This document shows, piece by piece, positions 6,371 through 14,800 of a stretch of DNA of 16,234 nt. A program made the position numbers and the translations under genes. The notes beneath the pieces were generated by a model, which was given only the letters and a program-made list of their open reading frames with translations, was not told where the DNA came from and ran no database searches. The DNA comes from Firmicutes bacterium UBA2595 (GTDB taxonomy: Bacteria; Bacillota; Thermincolia; Thermincolales; UBA2595), in contig DDKP01000134.1 in assembly GCA_002339745.1 (NCBI GenBank), positions 12,224 to 28,457 on the forward strand, read 5' to 3'. Position 1 is the first letter of the stretch. Every line of letters starts with the position of its first letter.

Positions 6371-7891
6371 CTAGGTTTTTTTATCCCTCTGCCTTATTTT
6401 GGCCTCCTCCCACAAACTGTCAAGCTCCGCCAGACTCATTGTCGCCAGCTCCCTGTGAGCTTGAACCGCTAAGGTTTCCATTGTTGTGAAACGCTCCTTA
6501 AACTTTCGGACGGCAGCCGTTAATGCTTCTTCGGAATTGACTTCCAATAAGCGGGCCAGGTTGACCGCAGCAAACAGAAGATCGCCTATTTCATCCCGGA
6601 TTCTAATTTGGTCGACTTGGGAAACAGCCTCCTTGATTTCATTGATCTCTTCTACGACTTTATCTAAAGCGCCGGTATAATCAGGCCAGTCGAATCCAAC
6701 CTTAGCGGCTTTACGCTGAATCTTGTCAGCCTTCATTAAAGCCGGCATGTTTTGGGGGATACCGTCCAAAACAGACTGTCGTATTTCGCCTTTTTCTGCC
6801 AATTCCCCCTTTTTAATCTTTTCCCAGTTAACAGATACCTCTCCACTGTTGGTCACAGTAGTGCTGCCAAACACATGCGGGTGTCTTCGTACCAGTTTTT
6901 GGGATATTCCTTCAACCACATCATTAATATCAAAAAACCCGCTTTCACTTGCTATCTGTGCATGGAAGGCTATCTGTAATAATAAGTCTCCCAATTCTTC
7001 GCAAACTTTATACATATTACCTTCATCTATTGCATCCAACACTTCGTAAGTTTCTTCAACAAGATACCTTTTTAAGGAAATATGGGTCTGTTCCCGATCC
7101 CAGGGACAGCCGTTCTTCCCCCGCAATTGTTCCATGATATCCATGATTCTGTCCAGCGGGAACCTGCTTACCAGGGCCTTGGACTCGCTGTACGGCGGTA
7201 TATAAACACAGGTCAAATGGTCAATCCAGTCTAGCCTGTCCAATTCAAAAAGCGGGATGTCCTCTATTCGTTCCTGCCCGGCAATACCCGCGGCAGTTAT
7301 AACCTTTATCCTGTGGTCATCCGGGTAAAAGTCCATAAGTGAAAGCTTCACCTCAGATGCTACCATAGAATTATAGACCTGCATCACCAGGGTGGGCATT
7401 AGAGGGTCAGGGCGGCAGCTCCAGTTATCCTTTTTGTCGATAAAACTCAGCCCGTCTATTAATTTTACCCCCGCTGACAGGTTTAACCTGAGGGCAGTGA
7501 TTACCGGGTCCAAAAAACTCATTGCTGGTAGTATCTCGTAACTGATACCCAACTGTTGGGCTCGCTGTAATATCTTCAGAACAGATTCCTCTCCCACCAG
7601 GGGATGACCAGGAACCGCAAAAACAACCGGTCCCGCTATAGTTGCGTTAATAACAGCTTCTGCAATTTCGGTATAAACTTCGTCAAAATCATTGTATTTC
7701 TCGTACAAGTCATCAAAAGTCCTGAACTTGATTCCCCTGGAAGCCAGTTCCTTCACTACCGGGTGTTTGCTTGTGCGGATAAACAAATTTGATGAGCCGT
7801 TAAGAACATCCAGCGCTCCCACAGAAAGGGAATGTATCCCGCCGGGACCCAAGCCCACTATGGTTAAGTCTTTTTCCAAAGCTACCACCAC
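6371..7891 (-). CDS. mazG: Tetrapyrrole methylase-like/MazG fusion (YabN), NTP pyrophosphohydrolase
   Basis: This is the two-domain YabN protein. The N-terminal part (about residues 8-225) has the SAM-methyltransferase fold of tetrapyrrole methylases, with LTIVGLGPGG near its start and VFAVPGHPLVG. The C-terminal part (about 248-506) is MazG, an all-alpha NTP pyrophosphohydrolase that removes aberrant NTPs. It contains RGKNGCPWDREQTH, EETYE (279-283) and EELGD (298-302), which bind Mg2+. A second EEINE/DEIGD set (414-437) marks the internal MazG repeat. The ORF is open to 8149, deep inside spoVB, which is improbable. GTG codons at 7891 and 7888 lie 14-17 nt past the spoVB stop. TTG 7879 is an alternative. 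No strong Shine-Dalgarno site is seen, so translation may depend on spoVB. The 506-residue size fits YabN (489). Confidence 0.92.
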   Translation of the reverse strand: MVVALEKDLTIVGLGPGGIHSLSVGALDVLNGSSNLFIRTSKHPVVKELASRGIKFRTFDDLYEKYNDFDEVYTEIAEAVINATIAGPVVFAVPGHPLVGEESVLKILQRAQQLGISYEILPAMSFLDPVITALRLNLSAGVKLIDGLSFIDKKDNWSCRPDPLMPTLVMQVYNSMVASEVKLSLMDFYPDDHRIKVITAAGIAGQERIEDIPLFELDRLDWIDHLTCVYIPPYSESKALVSRFPLDRIMDIMEQLRGKNGCPWDREQTHISLKRYLVEETYEVLDAIDEGNMYKVCEELGDLLLQIAFHAQIASESGFFDINDVVEGISQKLVRRHPHVFGSTTVTNSGEVSVNWEKIKKGELAEKGEIRQSVLDGIPQNMPALMKADKIQRKAAKVGFDWPDYTGALDKVVEEINEIKEAVSQVDQIRIRDEIGDLLFAAVNLARLLEVNSEEALTAAVRKFKERFTTMETLAVQAHRELATMSLAELDSLWEEAKIRQRDKKT

Positions 7892-7905
7892 TTTCTTTGG
7901 TTCTG

Positions 7906-9486
7906 TTATCTGATCCTTAATATACGTCTTAACAGGGGAACCGGGCCTGGTATAGGCATAGGCCTGAGAGCCCCCATAACCGCTAAAGCCGTGAGGTAAA
8001 GGAAAGCGCCGATAAAGATGGAGACCACTGTACCCCACGACCCGCCCAAGACTATTCTTAACCAGCAATGAGAGATATAAACACCTGTTCCCATAATTGT
8101 AGCAGCTGACACCGGTTTTAACAATACGGACCGAAAATGCGGGGTCCATCCGGTCAGCTTGCGGATAAAAACAATGTTCATATAAGAGGAAAGGGTGAAA
8201 CCGCTTACAGTTCCGATAGCTGCTCCAATTATACCAATTTGGGGCAGAGCAGTCAAAAAATAGTTAACGGCGAACTTAACCATGGCGCCGAGAACAAGGC
8301 TCCATACAGGCAGAAATGTTTTGCCCATGCCCTGCAGGATCCCGGCAGTTGTTTGGTGAAGCCCCAAAAACACGGCTCCCGGAGCTAGAAAGGCTAAAGG
8401 CAGTCCGGCTTCCGGGCACTTAAACAACAGGTCCGAAATCGGAGTAGCCAGTATAGTAAGTCCAACCGCTGCCGGCAAGCCCACCAAAACCGTCACCTGA
8501 ACCGCGGTATTGGCTTGCCTGGCCATTTCACGGTAGTTTCCCCGCTCTATACAGCCTGAAATGGCGGGCACCAGGGATGCCGCCAGGGAAATTGTTATTA
8601 CGGTAGGCAGGTTAATCAAAGTAACAGCCCCTCCGGTGAGCTCCCCGTACAACTGGGCTGCCCTTGAGACCGAGTAGCCGGCCAGCTGGAGCCGTCCTGG
8701 CACAGTTATGGCATCAAGGGTTTGCATTACCGGCATAACAAGTCCTCCAATCGAAATTGGCAGGGCTAGCACAATCACCCGGCGCAATATTGTCAAGACC
8801 CCCGGTAAGCTCCCCCGTCCGGCCGACCCGACCCCGGGCGGTAAGCAGCCAAGGTAAGGTTTTAAAAAGTAAAGACCAACCAGGAACAAGGTACCTGCCA
8901 CAGCGCCGGTAACGGCGCCGAACGTAGCGGCTGCCGCCGCATATTCAACCCCCCTCGGGAGAAAGACGGTAGCGCCTATCAGCACCGTGACAACCCTGAC
9001 AATCTGCTCCATTACCTGGGAACAAGCGGTGGGAACCATCTCTTGAAAACCCTGGAAGTAACCTCTTAATACGGACATTATTCCCACAAAGAACACTGCC
9101 GGGGCGATAGCCACAATACTGTAGTAAGCCCGTTCATTATGCAGTACTCTATCAGCCAGGTAAAACGCAGACTTGTACAAGAGGAAGGAAGCAACACCCG
9201 AAACAACCGCGATAAAGACCAGGCTAACCTTAAATACTCGCCCTACCCCCTTGAAGTCCCTACGAGCCAGGTGTTCGGAAATCAGCTTTGAAACGGCCAC
9301 AGGGATACCGGCGCTTGATACCGCAAGGAGCATGGTATATAGCGGATACGCCATCTGGTACAGCCCCATCCCTTCCGGGCCTACGACCCTGAAAAACGGA
9401 ATTCGGTATAAAGCGCCGAAAAGCTTGCTGACTAATCCTGCAATTGTTAAAATAGCAGCCCCCTTAATGAACGAACAGGTCGTCAT
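7906..9486 (-). CDS. spoVB: SpoVB-type polysaccharide/lipid II flippase (MOP superfamily)
   Basis: This is a polytopic membrane protein of the MOP (MurJ/MVF-like) exporter superfamily. SpoVB is made in the mother cell and is proposed to move lipid-linked precursors across the outer forespore membrane for cortex synthesis. The N-terminus FIKGAAILTIAGLVSKLFGA and the GPEGMGLYQMAYPLYTM segment are typical of the family. The whole chain holds a dozen or more hydrophobic segments. The reading frame goes to a TTG at 9510, but ATG 9486 has GGGAGG 6 nt upstream, which gives 526 residues (B. subtilis SpoVB: 518). It lies just before mazG, as in B. subtilis. Since the MOP superfamily has several paralogues in spore-formers, the SpoVB identity rests on synteny. 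Confidence 0.92.
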   Translation of the reverse strand: MTTCSFIKGAAILTIAGLVSKLFGALYRIPFFRVVGPEGMGLYQMAYPLYTMLLAVSSAGIPVAVSKLISEHLARRDFKGVGRVFKVSLVFIAVVSGVASFLLYKSAFYLADRVLHNERAYYSIVAIAPAVFFVGIMSVLRGYFQGFQEMVPTACSQVMEQIVRVVTVLIGATVFLPRGVEYAAAAATFGAVTGAVAGTLFLVGLYFLKPYLGCLPPGVGSAGRGSLPGVLTILRRVIVLALPISIGGLVMPVMQTLDAITVPGRLQLAGYSVSRAAQLYGELTGGAVTLINLPTVITISLAASLVPAISGCIERGNYREMARQANTAVQVTVLVGLPAAVGLTILATPISDLLFKCPEAGLPLAFLAPGAVFLGLHQTTAGILQGMGKTFLPVWSLVLGAMVKFAVNYFLTALPQIGIIGAAIGTVSGFTLSSYMNIVFIRKLTGWTPHFRSVLLKPVSAATIMGTGVYISHCWLRIVLGGSWGTVVSIFIGAFLYLTALAVMGALRPMPIPGPVPLLRRILRIR

Positions 9487-9554
9487 ACCGTACCTCCCAG
9501 ACAAATTCAATAAAAAGTTTATTTTGGGAAGCAGTCATTTATTAACACCCGAAT

Positions 9555-9585
9555 AAAAAAAAGCGGACGCTACCGTCGCGTCCGC
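9555..9585 (-). terminator. Terminator of spoVT
   Basis: GCGGACGC (9563-9570) pairs perfectly with GCGTCCGC (9578-9585), with a 7-nt loop. On the minus strand the stem is followed by eight T residues (9562-9555). It lies 71 nt past the spoVT stop and before spoVB. Confidence 0.95.
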
Positions 9586-9656
9586 GCTTCATTGCTACTT
9601 AATTTTTATCTCTTGAGGCAGCCAGCTCCGGGGGAGGTTGCTTGGCTCCTGTTGAA

Positions 9657-10226
9657 CTACTGCTCCATCTGTTTTGCCAAAAAACCTGCCGCAGTTTGAG
9701 CCAGTTTCATCTCCATATCCCCCATCTGGACTCCTTCTTCCTTGGATAGGAGTATCACAGCGCCGATAGGATCCCCTTCCGCAATAATAGGAGCTATTAC
9801 TTCCGCCGTAAACTTACAGGGTTCGTCTTCATCTCCCTCGATTATTGGGCAGTCCCTGCAGGTCGGGTCAGTTCCCGGGTTGTTGATGAGCGCCGGTCTG
9901 CGCTCTTCCATAACCTTCTCCACGGCAAGGCCAATGGGTTTGTTTAAAAATTCTTTCTTTGGAGCGCCTGAAACGGCAATAATTGTGTCTCGGTCGGCAA
10001 TGCAGGTAATATGACCGATTGCTTCATACAGAGAGTCAGCGTATTCCTTGGCAAAATCGCCCAGCTCACCGATGGGAGAGTATTTTTTAAGGATAACCTC
10101 TCCTTCTCTATCAACGAAAATTTCCAGAGGGTCCCCTTCTCGAATCCGTAGGGTTCTTCTGATTTCCTTGGGAATAACCACACGTCCTAAATCGTCTATT
10201 CTGCGTACTATACCGGTTGCCTTCAT
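9657..10226 (-). CDS. spoVT: Stage V sporulation regulator SpoVT (AbrB + GAF)
   Basis: SpoVT is a forespore transcription factor that tunes sigma-G genes and so spore coat, cortex and germination properties. Residues 1-50 are the AbrB swapped-hairpin DNA-binding domain, nearly identical to B. subtilis (MKATGIVRRIDDLGRVVIPK, EIRRTLRIREGDPLEIFVDR). A linker helix and a GAF domain (about 57-189) follow, ending GFLAKQMEQ. The ORF extends to 10295, but ATG 10226 has AAAGGAGGG about 10 nt away and is the known start. The product is 189 residues against 178 in B. subtilis. The additional part is around C123, C126 and C137 in the GAF domain (PTCRDCPIIEG, DEPCKF). A strong sigma-G-like promoter precedes it, and it ends in its own terminator. 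Confidence 0.97.
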   Translation of the reverse strand: MKATGIVRRIDDLGRVVIPKEIRRTLRIREGDPLEIFVDREGEVILKKYSPIGELGDFAKEYADSLYEAIGHITCIADRDTIIAVSGAPKKEFLNKPIGLAVEKVMEERRPALINNPGTDPTCRDCPIIEGDEDEPCKFTAEVIAPIIAEGDPIGAVILLSKEEGVQMGDMEMKLAQTAAGFLAKQMEQ

Positions 10227-10259
10227 AAGTTGCTTTCCCTCCTTTTTCTGCATTATTTT

Positions 10260-10280
10260 ACAGTGGTATGTTTTCACTGT
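10260..10280. promoter_or_regulatory. Inverted repeat at the spoVT transcription start
   Basis: ACAGTG (10260-10265) and CACTGT (10275-10280) are perfect arms around 9 bases, immediately downstream of the sigma-G -10 element. It would be an operator across +1, or a stem-loop at the 5' end of the mRNA. SpoVT autoregulates in B. subtilis, so it is a candidate, but its identity is inference. Confidence 0.5.
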
Positions 10281-10311
10281 TAGTATATAACGCATATAAA
10301 GGAATTATTCA
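10281..10311 (-). promoter_or_regulatory. Sigma-G promoter of spoVT
   Basis: On the minus strand, -35 TGAATA (10306-10311) and -10 TATACTA (10281-10287) are separated by 18 nt. The sigma-G consensus is TGMATA-N17/18-CATACTA, so only one base of the -10 differs. SpoVT is sigma-G dependent in B. subtilis. The predicted start is near 10274, with a leader of about 48 nt. Confidence 0.85.
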
Positions 10312-10389
10312 TTTTTTTCCATCGTTTTAGTTAAATTGACCAAGTAAAATTTTTGCTGATTTTATAATGCTGTAAGTCTCGGCATTCAC

Positions 10390-10431
10390 ATCCCTGTGCA
10401 TCCGTGTATATCCGGTCTTTTATCCGTGGTA
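10390..10431. repeat. Degenerate ATCCGTG repeat, 10-12 bp period
   Basis: Four copies begin at 10390 (ATCCCTGTGC), 10400 (ATCCGTGTAT), 10410 (ATCCGGTCTTTT) and 10422 (ATCCGTGGTA). The spacing of 10, 10 and 12 bases keeps them on one helix face. On the minus strand this reads as repeated CACGGAT-like units, a type of dispersed intergenic repeat I recall from many environmental genomes. Function is unknown. Confidence 0.55.
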
Positions 10432-10500
10432 AATTCTTTTGAATATTTGAAATTTCCAAATAAAGGTATATTTTTCTGGTCATAGCTAAAAGCTCTTTGG

Positions 10501-10523
10501 AACCACCTGTATAGCAGGTGGTT
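10501..10523. other. Hairpin H1, terminator-like on the plus strand
   Basis: AACCACCTG (10501-10509) pairs with CAGGTGGTT (10515-10523), 9 bp with a 5-nt loop. A TTTTC tail follows on the plus strand only, which would make it a plus-strand terminator although there is no plus-strand gene nearby. Confidence 0.55.
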
Positions 10524-10537
10524 TTCGTTATACAATA

Positions 10538-10577
10538 AGGGAGGGGCAGATATGTTCCGGAATAACTGCCCCTTCCT
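10538..10577. other. Hairpin H2
   Basis: AGGGAGGGGCAG (10538-10549) pairs with CTGCCCCTTCCT (10566-10577) over 12 bp, with a 16-nt loop that contains the palindrome TTCCGGAA. One pair is G-U on plus-strand RNA and would be A-C (unpaired) on minus-strand RNA. Confidence 0.55.
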
Positions 10578-10598
10578 GTGCTTTCATAGATAAAAAGA

Positions 10599-10630
10599 AA
10601 GGGTGTCCCATTTGCTTATGGGACACTCTT
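10599..10630 (-). terminator. Hairpin H3, probable terminator of prsA
   Basis: A 13-bp stem (10599-10611 with 10618-10630) and a 6-nt loop lies 29 nt past the prsA stop. On the minus strand it is followed by CTTTCTTTTTATC, so it can end prsA transcription. One pair is A-C on that strand and G-U on the other. The arm at 10615-10628 is the reverse complement of a 14-mer at 16184-16197. Confidence 0.8.
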
Positions 10631-10659
10631 GAACAGGCTAATTGAAGCTAATTAAGTTG

Positions 10660-11745
10660 TTATTTGGATGCCGGAGGCTGCTGGTTTTGAGGCTGAGTCG
10701 GGATTTGAGGAGCGCTCTTCGCCAGCGAATTCTGGATATTGGCCTTGCTCCTGAGGTCAGCTATATACTGGTCAAATTTGGCCTGCTTGCTGCCAGCCAG
10801 TAAGGTCTGCTTGATTCTGTCTTTTGATTCTTCAAAAGACATTTGTTTCTCCGGAGTCAGGGATTCAAGTTTGATTATATAATACCCGCCCTGGGTTTTT
10901 ACCGGGGTTTGGGTATATTTACCGGCTTTTAGCTTCATCACCGCGTCATCAAACTCTTTGGGCAGCATCACACTGCCTCTTGAGTAGGGACTGTTTCCAG
11001 CCACATCCTTAATCAGGCCCCCGTCGCTCTTGAATCTTTCGTCCTCGGATTTTTCTTCGGCCAGTTTCGCAAAATCGGCGCCGTTATCCAGTTCTTTTAT
11101 GATATCCATGGCCATTTTCTCAGCATCCTGCTCGCTGCGCACCTGAGGGGCCGGTTGACCGGAAGCTTGCGACTGGTTAGTGTCATTAAAACGAATAAAA
11201 ATTGCCCTGGCCTTTATTTTAGCCGGTTCCACATATTTATCCTTATTATTATTGTACTCATCCTGAACTTCAGAGTCTGTCACCTCAATCTTGCCCGTTA
11301 CTTTTTCATACAGGCTGTTGTACGCAACATTGAATGCAACCAGCTCTTCCATTTCTTTTATGGTGTAACCGAACCTCTTCAAGTCATCTTTAAAAGCTTT
11401 TTCCCCGCCATAGCGTGCCTTGATCTCGTCAATCTGCTTGTTGATTTCGCTCTTTGAAGGATATACTCCCTCCTTCTTGGCAGCCTGCAGGATCAGTGAT
11501 TTAGTTATCATATCCTCCAGAGCCTGCTGTTCCAATGCCTTCAACATCATCTGGCCTTCCTTGCCGGTAAATGTTGCGCCCTGCTGCTCCAATGCCATCT
11601 TTTTCTTCTTCATTACTTTATCCAGTTGTGTTTTGGTAATTTTCTCACCGTTAACAATTGCAACGGTTTTACTTCCGCAACCGACGACGGCGATTGAGAA
11701 CAGGAGAACAATTATAAGCGCTGTAATCCTTTTCAGATTTTTCAT
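10660..11745 (-). CDS. prsA: PrsA/SurA-type peptidyl-prolyl isomerase lipoprotein (foldase)
   Basis: This 361-residue lipoprotein assists folding of secreted proteins on the outer face of the membrane. A basic, hydrophobic signal peptide ends in the lipobox AVVGC, with Cys23 as the lipidated residue. Residues about 25-150 form the SurA-N type chaperone region. Residues about 176-296 form a parvulin (PpiC) domain, with KARAIFIRF at its start, ADFAKLAEEKSED, DGGLIKDVAGN, and GGYYIIKLES at its end. The tail (about 343-361) is Gln/Pro-rich. ATG 11745 has GGGGAGGG 6 nt upstream. A near-consensus sigma-A promoter lies between mfd and this gene, and a terminator follows. It is not found at this place in B. 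subtilis. The symbol is by function, as spore-formers may carry several PrsA paralogues. Confidence 0.92.
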   Translation of the reverse strand: MKNLKRITALIIVLLFSIAVVGCGSKTVAIVNGEKITKTQLDKVMKKKKMALEQQGATFTGKEGQMMLKALEQQALEDMITKSLILQAAKKEGVYPSKSEINKQIDEIKARYGGEKAFKDDLKRFGYTIKEMEELVAFNVAYNSLYEKVTGKIEVTDSEVQDEYNNNKDKYVEPAKIKARAIFIRFNDTNQSQASGQPAPQVRSEQDAEKMAMDIIKELDNGADFAKLAEEKSEDERFKSDGGLIKDVAGNSPYSRGSVMLPKEFDDAVMKLKAGKYTQTPVKTQGGYYIIKLESLTPEKQMSFEESKDRIKQTLLAGSKQAKFDQYIADLRSKANIQNSLAKSAPQIPTQPQNQQPPASK

Positions 11746-11775
11746 GCCTTACCCTCCCCTTTTAGTCATAACCTA

Positions 11776-11804
11776 ATTATAATGCCAAGCATATCAATAT
11801 TCAA
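11776..11804 (-). promoter_or_regulatory. Sigma-A promoter of prsA
   Basis: On the minus strand, -35 TTGAAT (11799-11804) and a perfect -10 TATAAT (11776-11781) are 17 nt apart. It lies in the 64-nt mfd-prsA gap, 30 nt before the prsA start, so the foldase can be transcribed independently of mfd. Confidence 0.87.
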
Positions 11805-11809
11805 GTTCT

Positions 11810-14800
11810 TTATTTTACCGCGTTTGTCAACTCTCCCGTGTTGGTCAGCTTACTAAGTAATAGTTCAAGTTTTTCCAGGATCTCGACTCGTTTGTAACCC
11901 CGTAGCGATAGGATAATCTGCAGATTTGGCGTTACGGCAAACGATACACGGTTTTTGAAATGGGCAGTAAGCGGAGCCAGTCGTTCTGCTTTCAGGTTAG
12001 ACTCATTGTAAAACTTAATATTAATAGTATCTTTTTGATGAATAATACTTTGTACGCCAAGTTTTTTGGCCAGGGCCTTTATTCTGGCAATGCAAATAAG
12101 GTTTGTTACCGGCTCCGGCATTTCCCCGAAGCGGTCAACAAGTTCTTCTTCCACATCCCTTGAATCTTCGGCGCTCTCAATGTGCATTATTTTCTTGTAT
12201 ACTTCTATTTTGACTGCGGGGTCCTGAATGTAACCGTCGCTGATAAAAGCATTAATAGAAAGTTCGAGGTTGGGTTCCGGCAGCTCAACGGGCGCCAGTC
12301 CCTGGACTTCATGTACCGCCTCATCCAGCAGACGGCAGTACATGTCAAATCCCACAGCCATCATATGGCCGTGCTGTTCCGGGCCCAGAATATTACCTGC
12401 CCCTCGAATCTCCAAGTCTCTGATGGCTATCTTAAACCCGGCTCCAAACTCAGTAAATTCACGAATAGCCTGAAGACGTTTTTCAGCTACTTCACTGAGG
12501 ACCTTGTCTTTTCGGTAAGTAAAGTAGGCATATGCTAACCTGTGGGATCTGCCCACCCGGCCTCTCAGCTGGTGAAGCTGGGACAAGCCCATTTTTTCGC
12601 CTTCATCTACAACGAGGGTATTTACATTCGGTATATCAAGGCCTGTTTCAATTATAGTTGTACAGACAAGGACATCGTACTTGCCGGCAATAAAGTCGAG
12701 CATCCGTCTTTCGAGCTGGTCTTCCCGCATTTGGCCGTGGGCAACAACAATCCTGGCTTCCGGTACCATTGCCTGGATCAGGGAAGCGGTTTTGTCAATG
12801 TCCATCACGCGATTATGCACAAAGTAAACCTGTCCTCCCCTGTCGATTTCCCGTCTTATGGCATCTGCAATCATTTCCAGGTTAAATTCCAACACATATG
12901 TCTGAACAGGGAACCTGTCTTCCGGCGGTGTCTCCAGGACACTCATATCTCTTGCACCTATCAGGGCCATGTAAAGCGTCCTGGGAATAGGGGTAGCGGT
13001 AAGAGTCAGGACATCAACGTTTTTCCTGAAGTGCTTCAGTTTTTCCTTATGGGTAACACCGAAGCGCTGTTCTTCGTCAACTATGACAAGTCCAAGGTCC
13101 CTGAAAAAGACATCGTCCTGGAGGAGGCGGTGGGTGCCTATGATAACATCTACCAGGCCTTTCTTAACATTGTTCAGGATTTCTCTTTGCTCTTTTGCCG
13201 ACTTGAACCTGCTGAGCATCTCAACCTGGACGGGATAACCGGAAAACCTCTCGGTAAAGGTGTTAAAATGCTGCTGGGCCAATATGGTGGTAGGAACCAG
13301 TACAGCTACCTGCTTGTTGTCGGTAACTGCCTTAAACACTGCCCTCATGGCGACCTCTGTTTTGCCGTAACCCACATCGCCACACAAAAGCCGGTCCATT
13401 GGCCTCGGTGTCTCCATATCTCTCTTCACTTCTTCGATAGCCTTCAGCTGATCAGGCGTCTCTTCATATGGAAAAGCATCCTCAAACTCTTTCTGCCAGA
13501 CTGTATCCGGTGAAAACTTATATCCGGGAATTTTCTGCCTGGCCGCATAGAGGCTAATCAGGTCGCGGGCCAGATCTTTGACCGACTCCTTGACTCTCTG
13601 CTTCACGCGGTGCCATTCCGTCCCCCCCAGCTTATACAGCTTAGGAGCTGTCCCTTCCGCGCCAAGGAATTTTTGAATTAACCCGATCTGGTCCGTAGGA
13701 ACATAAAGTCTGTCCTCACCGGCATATTGTACCAGCAGGTAGTCCTTCCGAACACCGCCTACCTCCAACTGTTTGATACCCATATACTTACCTATTCCAT
13801 GATTAACATGGACCACGTAGTCTCCTGCCCGCAGGTCGGAGAAATGGGTGATTTTGGCGCCCTGTTGAGTCTGAGTCCGGACGATACGGGTTCTTTTTGG
13901 CTGCCCGTAAATCTCCCAATCGGTAATGACCGCCAGTTTTACAGGTGTCAACTCAAAACCTGCTTCCAAAACTCCACAGGCAATTACAGTTTCCCCGGGT
14001 GCAAGGCGGGCCGGCAGCCAGTCCTCCACCCTGGCAAAGATGTCCTCGTCTCGAAACAACTGGTCAATCTTCTGAGCCCTTGACGGTGTGCTGGCAAAAA
14101 CAACAACGGCAAAGCCGTTTCCCCTGAGTGTCCGGATTTCATCCATCAGGAGGTTGGTCTGACCTTTAAACATGTGCATGGTCTTGGCGCTGAAATTCAC
14201 TATGTTCCGTGGTTTTGTCTCAACCTGTTTGGGCAGGAGAGAATAACCTATTTTTGTGAAACGGTTCAGTGTTTTGTTAAGTTCAGCATAATTGACGTTG
14301 TTTGCAAACTGGGAAGGCAGAACAAGCCCCTGTTCCAACAGGTTGGTATAAGTTTCCGCCTGTTCCGTGACCCTGCTTTCTATCATTTCTCTCTGTCTTG
14401 CTGGTTCTTCCAGGAAAACAATGGTATCCGGCGGAAAATAGTCCGGCAGGGTTACCGCGTCAGGGTAAAAAAATGAAAACAGAGGCTCGGCCCCTTCCGT
14501 AGCGCAGCCTTGTTCAAGTTTGGCAATGATTTCACCCATCCTGTCGGCCAGTCTCTTATATGCATCATTTTTCCCCGCTTTCAACAGCATCGACTTCTGG
14601 ACGGTAAATTCCTTGTGCATTAGCGGTAACGCCCGGGTAATTCTTTCTTCCGGAAACAGCACTTCTTTCGCGGGCAGAATTGATACTTGGTCCACTTGAT
14701 CCAGCGAACGCTGGGTTTCTACCGTAAACTCTCTGATCGATTCAACCTCATCGTCAAACAGTTCTATCCTGACAGGATTGTCACAAGTAGGAGGAAATAT

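Larger units (their letters stand above)
10227..10659. other. Gene-free stretch between prsA and spoVT
   Basis: These 433 bases hold no gene I can support. From right to left they contain a 10-bp tandem repeat (GCTAATTGAA, GCTAATTAAG, 10637-10656), three hairpins (10501-10523, 10538-10577, 10599-10630), a degenerate ATCC repeat (10390-10431), and the spoVT sigma-G promoter and its inverted repeat. The stretch 10312-10380 looks plain and AT-rich. Confidence 0.8.

Noticed and set aside
7892..8149. N-terminal extension of mazG over spoVB
   Set aside because: It would overlap spoVB by 243 nt, lacks any family match, and the methylase domain starts near residue 8 after GTG 7891.
12542..13513. Plus-strand ORF of 323 residues
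   Set aside because: It lies wholly within mfd on the opposite strand, covers Mfd's translocase core, and has no recognisable domain or ribosome-binding site. It is a shadow of conserved codons.
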